This document shows, one piece after another, positions 55,101 to 64,000 of a stretch of DNA of 64,000 nt. The DNA comes from Brachycybe producta. Taxonomy: Eukaryota; Arthropoda; Diplopoda; Playtdesmida; Andrognathidae. The stretch is taken from the NCBI GenBank assembly GCA_036925085.1, contig JAUPFP010000161.1, positions 62,001 through 126,000 of the forward strand, read 5' to 3'. Within the stretch, counting starts at the first letter, position 1. Every line of letters begins with the position of its first letter. The position numbers and the translations under genes were made by a program. Under the pieces are notes generated by a model. It was not told the DNA's origin and did no database searches. It saw nothing but the letters and a program-made list of their open reading frames with translations.

Positions 55101-58100
55101 AAGGTTGAACGTTTAAGGTTGAACGTTTAAGGTTTCACATTTAAGGTTTCACGTTTATGGTTGAACATTTAAGGTTTCACGTTTAAGGTGGAACGTTTAA
55201 GGTTGAACGTTTAAGGTTGAACGTTTAAGGTTGAACGTTTAAGGTTGAACGTTTAAGGTTGAACGTTTAAGGTTGAACGTTTAAGGTTGAACGTTTAAGG
55301 TTGAACGTTTAAGGTTGAACGTTTAAGGTTGAACGTTTAAGGTTGAACGTTTAAGGTTGAACGTTTAAGGTTGAACGTTTAAGGTTGAATGTTTAAGGTT
55401 GAACGTTTAAGGTTGAACGTTTAAGGTTGAACGTTTAAGGTTGAACGTTTAAGGTTGAACGTTTAAGGTTGAACGTATAAGGTTGAACGTTTAAGGTCGA
55501 ACGTTTACGGTTGAACGTTTAAGGTTGAACGTTTAATTTTGAACGTTTAAGGTTTCACGTTTAAGGCTGAACGTTTAAGGTTGAACATTTAAGGTTGAAT
55601 GTTTAAGGTTTCACGTTTAAGGTTTCACGTTTAAGGTTTCACGTTTAATGTTTCACGTTTAAGGTTTCACGTTTAAGGTTGAACTTTTAAGGTTGAACAT
55701 TTAATGTTGAACATTTAAGGTTGAATGTTTAAGGTTGAACGTTTAAGGTTGAACGTTTAAGGTTGAACGTTTAAGGTTGAACGTTTAAGGTTGAACGTTT
55801 AAGGTTGAATGTTTAAGGTTGAAAGTTTAAGGTTGAACGTTTAAGGTTAAACGTTTAAGGTTTCACGTTTAAGGTTTCACGTTTAAGGTTTCACGTTTAA
55901 GGTTGAATGTTTAAGGTTGAACGTTTAAGGTTGAACGTTTAATTTTGAATGTTTAAGGTTGAACGTTTAAGGATGAACGTTTAAGGTTGAACGTTTAAGG
56001 TTGAAAGTTTAAGGTTGAACGTTTAAGGTTAAACGTTTAAGGTTTCACGTTTAAGGTTTCACGTTTAAGGTTGAACGTTTAAGGTTTCACGTTTAAGGTT
56101 GTACGTTTAAGGTTGAACGTATAAGGTTGAACGTTTAAGGTGGAACGTTTATGGTTGAACGTTTAAGGTTGAACGTTTAATTTTGAACGTTTAAGGTTTC
56201 ACGTTTAAGGTTGAACGTTTAAGGTTGAACGTTTAAGGTTGAATGTTTAAGGTTTCATGTTTAAGGTTGAACGTTTAAGGTTGAACATTTAAGGTTGAAC
56301 ATTTAAGGTTTAACGTTTAATGTTTCACATTTAAGGTTGAACATTTAAGGTTTCACGTTTAAGGTTTCACGTTTATGGTTGAACATTTAAGGTTTACCGT
56401 TTAAGGTGGAACGTTTAAGGTTTAATGTTTAAGGTTTAACAGTTAAGGTTTAACGTTTAAGGTTTAACGTTTAAGTTTTAACGTTTAAGGTTGAACGTTC
56501 AAGGTTGAACGGTTAAGGTTGACGTTTAAGGTTGAACGTTTAAGGTTGAACGTTTAAGGTTGAACGTTTAAGTTTGAACGTTTAAGGTTGAACATTTAAG
56601 GTTGAACAATTAAGGTTGAACGTTTAAGGTTGAACGTTTAAGGTTGAATGTTTAAGGTTGAACGTTTAAGGATGAACGTTTAAGGTTGAACGTTTAAGGT
56701 TGAAAGTTTAAGGTTTCAAGTTTAAGGTTTCACGTTTAAGGTTTCACGTTTAAGGTTTCACGTTTAAGGTTGAATGTTTAAGGTTGAACGTTTAAGGTTG
56801 AACGTTTAAGGTTGAACATTTAAGGTTTCACGTTTAAGGTGGAACGTTTAAGGTTGAACATTTAAGGTTTAACGTTTAAGGTTTAACGTTTAAGGTTTAA
56901 CGTTTAAGGTTTAACGTTTAAGGTTTAACGTTTAAGGTTTAACGTTTAAGGTTTAACGTTTAAGGTTTAACGTTTAAGGTTTAACGTTTAAGGTTTAACG
57001 TTTAAGGTTTAACGTTTAAGGTTTAACGTTTAAGGTTTAACGTTTAAGGTTGAACGGTTAATGTTGAACGGTTAAGGTTGAACGTTTAAGGTTGAACGTT
57101 TAAGGTTGAACGTTTAAGGTTGAACGTTTAAGGTTGAACATTTAAGGTTTCACGTTTAAGGTGGAACGTTTAAGGTTGAACATTTAAGGTTTAACGTTTA
57201 AGGTTTAACGTTTAAGGTTTAACGTTTAAGGTTTAACGTTTAAGGTTTAACGTTTAAGGTTTAACGTTTAAGGTTTAACGTTTAAGGTTTAACGTTTAAG
57301 GTTTAACGTTTAAGGTTTAACGTTTAAGGTTTAACGTTTAAGGTTTAACGTTTAAGGTTGAACGGTTAATGTTGAACGGTTAAGGTTGAACGTTTAAGGT
57401 TGAACGTTTAAGGTTGAACGTTTAAGGTTGAACGTTTAAGGTTGAACGTTTAAGGTTGAAAGTTTAAGGTTGAACGTTTAAGGTTTCACGTTTAAGGTTT
57501 CACGTTTAAGGTTTCACGTTTAAGGTTGAATGTTTAAGGTTGAACGTTTAAGGTTGAACGTTTAAGGTTGAACATTTAAGGTTTCACATTTAAGGTGGAA
57601 CGTTTAAGGTTTAACGTTTAAGGTTTAACGTTTAAGGTTTAACGTTTAAGGTTTAACGTTTAAGGTTTAACGTTTAAGGTTTAACGTTTAAGGTTTAACG
57701 TTTAAGGTTTAACGTTTAAGGTTTAACGTTTAAGGTTTAACGTTTAAGGTTTAACGTTTAAGGTTGAACGGTTAAGGTTGAACGGTTAAGGTTGAACGGT
57801 TAAGGTTGAACGTTTAAGGTTGAACGTTTAAGGTTGAACGTTTAAGGTTGAACGTTTAAGGTTGAACGTTTAAGGTTGAACATTTAAGGTTGAACAATTA
57901 AGGTTGAACGTTTAAGGTTGAACGTTTAAGGTTGAACGTTTAAGATTGAACGTTTAAGGTTGAACGTTTAAAGTTGAACGTTTAAGGTTGAACGTTTAAG
58001 GTTGAAAGTTTAAGGTTGAACGTTTAAGGTTGAACGTTTAAGGTTGAACGTTTAAGGTTTCACGTTTAAGGTTTCACGTTTAAGGTTTCACGTTTAAGGT

Positions 58101-61100
58101 TGAACATTTAAGGTTGAACGTTTAAGGATGAACGTTTAAGGTTGAACGTTTAAGGTTGAACGTTTAAGGTTGAACGTTTAAGGTTGAACGTTTAAGGTTG
58201 AACATTTAAGGTTGAACATTTAAGGTTTCACGTTTAAGGTTTCACGTTTAAGGTTTCACGTTTAAGGTTTCACGTTTAAGGTATCACGTTTAAGGTTTCA
58301 CGTTTAAGGTTTCACGTTTAAGGTTTCACGTTTAAGGTTGAACTTTTAAGGTTGAACATTTAATGTTGAACATTTAAGGTTGAATGTTTAAGGTTGAACG
58401 TTTAAGGTTGAACGTTTAAAGTTGAACGTTTAAGGTTGAACGTCACTGGTTGAACGTTTAAAGTTGAACGTTTCAGGTTGAATGTTTAAAGTTGAAAGTT
58501 TAAGGTTGAACGTTTAAGGTTGAACGTTTAAGGTTGAACGTTTAAGGTTGAACGTTTAATGTTGAATGTTTAAGGTTGAACGTTTAAGGTTGAACGTTTA
58601 AGGTTGAACATGTAAGGTTGAACATTTAAGGTTGAACGTTTAAGGTTGAACGTTTAAGGTTGAACGTTTAAGGTTGAATGTTTATGGTTGAACGTTTAAG
58701 GTTGAACGTTTAAGGTTGAACGTTTAAGGTTTCACGTTTAAGGTTTCACGTTTAAGGTTTCACGTTTAAGGTATCACGTTTAAGGTTTCACGTTTAAGGT
58801 TTCACGTTTAAGGTTTCACGTTTAAGGTTTCATGTTTAAGGTTGAACTTTTAAGGTTGAACATTTAATGTTGAACATTTAAGGTTGAATGTTTAAGGTTG
58901 AACGTTTAAGGTTGAACGTTTAAGGTTGAACGTTTAAGGTTGAACGTCACTGGTTGAACGTTTAAAGTTGAACGTTTAAGGTTGAATGTTTAAAGTTGAA
59001 AGTTAAAGGTTGAACGTTTAAGGTTGAACGATTAAGGTTGAACGTTTAAGGTTGAATGTTTAATGTTGAATGTTTAAGGTTGAACGTTTAAGGTTGAACG
59101 TTTAAGGTTGAACGTTTAAGGTTGAACGTTTAAGGTTGAACGTTTAGGGTTAAACGTTTAAGGTTGAACGTTTAAGGTTGAACGTTTAAGGTTGAAAGTT
59201 TAAGGTTTAACGTTTAAGGTTGTACGTTTAAGGTTGAACGTATAAGGTTGAACGTTTAAGATTGAACGTTTAAGGTTGAACGTTTAAGGTTGAACGTTTA
59301 AGGTTGAACGTTTAAGGTTGAACGTTTATTGTTGAACGTTTAAGGTCGAACGTTTAAGGTTGAACGTTTAAGGTTTCACGTTTAATGTTTCACGTTTAAG
59401 GTTTCACGTTTAAGGTTGATCGTTTAAGGTTGAACGTTTAAGGTTGAACATTTAAGATTGAACGTTTAAGGTTGAACGTTTAAGGTTGAACGTTTAAGGT
59501 TGAACGTTTAAGGTTGAACGTTTATTGTTGAACGTTTAAGGTCGAACGTTTAAGGTTGAACGTTTAAGGTTTCACGTTTAATGTTTCACGTTTAAGGTTT
59601 CACGTTTAAGGTTTCACGTTTAAGGTTTCACGTTTAAGGTTTCACGTTTAAGGTTGATTGTTTAAGGTTGAACGTTTAAGGTTGAACGTTTATGGTTGAA
59701 CGTTTAAGGTTGGACGTTTAAGGTTGAACATTTAATGTTGAACGTTTAAGGTTTCACGTTTAAGGTTTCATGTTTAAGGTTGAACGTTTTAGGTTGAACG
59801 TTTTAGGTTGAACTTTAAGGTTGAATGTTTAAGGTTGAACGTTTAAGGTTTCACGTTTAAGGTTTCACGTTTAAGGTTTCACGTTAAAGGTTTCACGTTT
59901 AAGGTTTCACGTTTAAGGTTTCACGTTTAAGGTTTCACGTTTAAGGTTTCACGTTTAAGGTTTCACGTTTAAGGTTTCACGTTTAAGGTTTCACGTTTAA
60001 GGTTGAACGTTTAAGTTTTCATGTTTAAGGTGGAACGTTTAAGGTTGAATGTTTAAGGTTGAACGTTTAAGGTTGAATGTTTAAGGTTGAACGTTTAAGG
60101 TTGAACGTTTAAGGTTGAACGTTTAAGGTTTAACGTTTAAGGTTGAACGTTTAAGGTTGAACGTTTAAGGTTGAATGTTTAAGGTTTTACGTTTAAGGTT
60201 GAACGTTTAAGGTTGAACGTTTAAGGTTGAACGTTTAAGGTTGAACATTTAATGTTGAACGTTTAAGGTTGAACGTTTAAGGTTGAACGTTTAAGGTTGA
60301 ACGTTTAAGGTTGAACGTTTAAGGTTGAACGTTTAAGGTTGAACGTTTAAGGTTGAACGTTTAAGGTTGAACGTTTAAGGTTGAATGTTTAAGGTTTTAC
60401 GTTTAAGGTTGAACGTTTAAGGTTGAACGATTAAGGTTGAACGTTTAAGGTTGAACGTTTTAGGTTGAACGTTTAAGGTTGAAAGTTTAAGGTTGAACGT
60501 TTAAGGTTGAACATTTAAGGTTGAACGTTTAAGGTTTCACGTTTATGATTGAACATTTAAGGTTTCACGTTTAAGGTGGAACGTTTAAGGTTGAACGTTT
60601 AAGGTTTAACGTTTAAGGTTTAACGTTTAAGGTTTAACGTTTAAGGTTTAACGTTTAAAGTTTAACGTTTAAGGTTTAACGTTTAAGGTTGAACGTTTAA
60701 GGTTGAACATTTAAGATTTCACGTTTAAGGTTGAACGTTTAAGGTTGAACGTTTAAGGTTGAACGTTTAAGGTTGAACGTTTAAGGTTGAACGTTTAAGG
60801 TTGAATGTTTAAGGTTGAACTTTTAAGATTGAACGTTTAAGGTTGAACGTTTAAGGTTGAACGTTGAAGGTTGAACATTTAAGGTTGAACGTTTAAGGTT
60901 GAAAGTTTAAGGTTGAACGTTTAAGGTTGAACATTTAAGATTTCACGTTTAAGGTTTCATGTTTAAGGTTGAACGTTTAAGGTTGAACGTTTAAGGTTGA
61001 ACGTTTAAGGTTTTACGTTTAAGGTTGAACGTTTAAGGTTGAATGTTTAAGGTTGAATGTTTAAGGTTGAACGTTTAAGGTTGAACGTTTAAGGTTGAAC

Positions 61101-64000
61101 GTTTAAAGTGGAACGTTTAAGGTTGAACGTTTAAGGTTTAACGTTTAAGGTTTAACGTTTAAGGTTTAACGTTTAAGGTTTAACGTTTAAGGTTTAACGT
61201 TTAATGTTTAACGTTTAAGGTTTAACGTTTAAGGTTTAACGTTTAAGGTTTAACGTTTAAGGTTTAACATTTAAGGTTTAACGTTTAAGGTTTAACGTTT
61301 AAGGTTTAACGTTTAAGGTTTAACGTTTAAGGTTGAACGTTTAAGGTTGAACGTTTAAGGTTGAACGTTTAAGGTTGAACGTTTAAGGTTGAACGTTTTA
61401 GGTTGAACGTTTAAGGTTGAATGTTTAAGGTTTTACGTTTAAGGTTGAACGTTTAAGGTTGAACGATTAAGGTTGAACGTTTAAGGTTGAACGTTTTAGG
61501 TTGAACGTTTAAGGTTGAAAGTTTAAGGTTGAACGTTTAAGGTTGAACATTTAAGGTTGAACGTTTAAGGTTTCACGTTTATGATTGAACATTTAAGGTT
61601 TCACGTTTAAGGTGGAACGTTTAAGGTTGAACGTTTAAGGTTTAACGTTTAAGGTTTAACGTTTAAGGTTTAACGTTTAAGGTTTAACGTTTAAAGTTTA
61701 ACGTTTAAGGTTTAACGTTTAAGGTTGAATGTTTAAGGTTGAACATTTAAGATTTCACGTTTAAGGTTGAACGTTTAAGGTTGAACGTTTAAGGTTGAAC
61801 GTTTAAGGTTGAACGTTTAAGGTTGAACGTTTAAGGTTGAACGTTTAAGGTTGAATGTTTAAGGTTGAACTTTTAAGATTGAACGTTTAAGGTTGAACGT
61901 TTAAGGTTGAACGTTGAAGGTTGAACATTTAAGGTTGAACGTTTAAGGTTGAAAGTTTAAGGTTGAACGTTTAAGGTTGAACATTTAAGATTTCACGTTT
62001 AAGGTTTCATGTTTAAGGTTGAACGTTTAAGGTTGAACGTTTAAGGTTGAACGTTTAAGGTTTTACGTTTAAGGTTGAACGTTTAAGGTTGAATGTTTAA
62101 GGTTGAATGTTTAAGGTTGAACGTTTAAGGTTGAACGTTTAAGGTTGAACGTTTAAGGTTGAACGTTTAAGGTTTCACGTTTATGGTTGAACATTTAAGG
62201 TTTACCGTTTAAAGTGGAACGTTTAAGGTTGAACGTTTAAGGTTTAACGTTTAAGGTTTAACGTTTAAGGTTTAACGTTTAAGGTTTAACGTTTAAGGTT
62301 TAACGTTTAAGGTTTAACGTTTAAGGTTTAACGTTTAAGGTTTAACGTTTAAGGTTTAACGTTTAAGGTTTAACGTTTAAGGTTTAACGTTTAAGGTTTA
62401 ACGTTTAAGGTTTAACGTTTAAGGTTTAACGTTTAAGGTTGAACATTTAAGGTTGAACGTTTAAGGTTGAACGTTTAAGGTTGAACGTTTAAGGTTGAAC
62501 GTTTTAGGTTGAACGTTTAAGGTTGAAAGTTTAAGGTTGAACGTTTAAGGTTGAACATTTAAGGTTGAACGTTTAAGGTTTCACGTTTATGATTGAACAT
62601 TTAAGGTTTCACGTTTAAGGTGGAACGTTTAAGGTTGAACGTTTAAGGTTTAACGTTTAAGGTTTAACGTTTAAGGTTTAACGTTTAAGGTTTAACGTTT
62701 AAGGTTTAACGTTTAAGGTTGAACGTTTAAGGTTGAACATTTAAGATTTCACGTTTAAGGTTTCACGTTTAAGGGTGAACGTTTAAGGTTGAACGTTTAA
62801 GGTTGAACGTTTAAGGTTGAACGTTTAAGGTTGAATGTTTAAGGTTGAACTTTTAAGATTGAACGTTTAAGGTTGAACGTTTAAGGTTGAACATTTAAGG
62901 TTGAACGTTTAAGGTTGAACGTTTAAGGTTGAAAGTTTAAGGTTGAACGTTTAAGGTTGAACATTTAAGATTTCACGTTTAAGGTTTCATGTTTAAGGTT
63001 GAACGTTTAAGGTTGAACGTTTAAGGTTGAACGTTTAAGGTTGAACGTTTAAGGTTGAACGTTTAAGGTTGAACGTTTAAGGTTTTACGTTTAAGGTTGA
63101 ATGTTTAAGGTTGAATGTTTAAGGTTGAACGTTTAAGGTTGAACGTTTAAGGTTGAACGTTTAAGGTTGAACGTTTAAGGTTTCACGTTTATGGTTGAAC
63201 ATTTAAGGTTTACCGTTTAAAGTGGAACGTTTAAGGTTGAACGTTTAAGGTTTAACGTTTAAGGTTTAACGTTTAAGGTTTAACGTTTAAGGTTTAACGT
63301 TTAAGGTTTAACGTTTAAGGTTTAACGTTTAAGGTTTAACGTTTAAGGTTTAACGTTTAAGGTTTAACGTTTAAGGTTTAACGTTTAAGGTTGAACGTTT
63401 AAGGTTGAACGTTTAAGGTTGAACGTTTAAGGTTGAACGTTTAAGGTTGAACGTTTAAGGTTGAACGTTCAAGGTTAAACGTTCAAGGTTGAACGTTTAA
63501 GGTTGAAAGTTTAATGTTGAACGTTTAAGGTTGAACGTTTAAGGTTTCACGTTTAAGGTTGAACGTTTAAGGTTTCACGTTTAAAGTTGAACGTTTAAGG
63601 TTTAACGTTTAAGGTTTAACGTTTAAGGTTTCACGTTTAAGGTTGATTGTTTAAGGTTGAACGTTTAAGGTTGAACGTTTATGGTTGAACGTTTAAGGTT
63701 GGACGTTTAAGGTTGAACATTTAATGTTGAACGTTTAAGGTTTCACGTTTAAGGTTTCATGTTTAAGGTTGAACGTTTTAGGTTGAACGTTTTAGGTTGA
63801 ACTTTAAGGTTGAATGTTTAAGGTTGAATGTTTAAGGTTTCACGTTTAAGGTTTCACGTTTAAGGTTTCACGTTAAAGGTTTCACGTTTAAGGTTTCACG
63901 TTTAAGGTTTCACGTTTAAGGTTTCACGTTTAAGGTTTCACGTTTAAGGTTTCACGTTTAAGGTTTCACGTTTAAGGTTTCACGTTTAAGGTTGAACGTT
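28118..64000. repeat. 14-bp satellite array with higher-order structure
   Basis: About 35.9 kb, roughly 2,560 units, of consensus AAGGTTGAACGTTT, reaching the right edge. The main variants change the middle to TTTCACG, TTTAACG or TGGAACG. Variants form runs (TTTAACG at 38.99-39.18, 56.86-57.05 and 62.23-62.43 kb; TTTCACG at 59.84-60.00 and 63.84-63.99 kb) and repeat as blocks: a rare CGTCACTGG unit recurs at 46682 and 47816 (1134 bp, 81 units), and a TTCACGTTTATGATT junction recurs at 60536, 61572 and 62580 (1036 and 1008 bp). Every frame meets stops within three units, so nothing is coded. Probably heterochromatic; centromeric or subtelomeric location is unknown. Confidence 0.95.

Noticed and set aside
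28118-64000. CRISPR-like array
   Set aside because: The units are contiguous 14-mers with no spacers and the setting is eukaryotic.
28118-64000. Telomere of the chromosome
   Set aside because: The monomer is not a known telomere repeat and the array shows higher-order blocks, more typical of a satellite.

Overview
The window is eukaryotic and fits an animal genome, probably an arthropod or other invertebrate (inference). It holds a virus-like DNA transposon with short introns, a metazoan-type Ty3/Gypsy retrotransposon and a very long simple satellite. No ribosomal RNA, tRNA or ordinary host housekeeping gene was seen.

Region 1 (1 to about 13.7 kb) is most of a Maverick/Polinton element. Plus-strand genes are, in order: a DEDD-exonuclease-like protein, an unknown protein, a packaging ATPase, two small conserved Polinton proteins, an integrase with a chromodomain, a penton-like minor capsid protein carrying a long coiled-coil insert, a basic virion protein, a double-jelly-roll major capsid protein whose reading frame is broken, and an adenain-like protease. 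Convergent on the minus strand are a spliced PC4-like gene, a 1199-residue protein-primed DNA polymerase and a dUTPase. A divergent spliced RING-finger gene leaves the left edge. Genes are packed with ATGA stop/start overlaps. The divergent control region at 600-900 carries an AP-1 palindrome, four perfect abutting p53-family decamers (CWWG cores continue for six turns of 10 bp), a TATA box and a leader intron. This is the most striking signal in the window. A second control region (13.37-13.73 kb) has a TATA box preceded by a strict 32-bp CCAAT array.

Region 2 (13.9-14.8 kb, continuing at 27.9-28.1 kb) is an AT-rich tandem repeat of about 312 bp. It was split by Region 3 (14,812-27,921), a complete 13.1-kb GC-rich Ty3/Gypsy element on the minus strand. 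Its two 836-bp LTRs look identical, it is flanked by the 4-bp duplication GGGT, and gag and pol are intact. An extra ORF sits in the env position behind a good splice acceptor. The gag leader carries a 72-bp-period hairpin array, and each LTR contains a chain of seven perfect inverted repeats.

Region 4 (28,118-64,000) is about 36 kb of a 14-bp satellite, consensus AAGGTTGAACGTTT, with variant monomers arranged in higher-order repeats near 0.8, 1.0, 1.1 and 2.5 kb. It runs off the right edge.

Working model (inference): a stress- or p53-responsive promoter drives a polycistronic virion module left to right, while a separate CCAAT/TATA promoter drives the replication module right to left. The broken capsid gene suggests this copy no longer makes particles by itself, although its polymerase, integrase, ATPase and protease are open.
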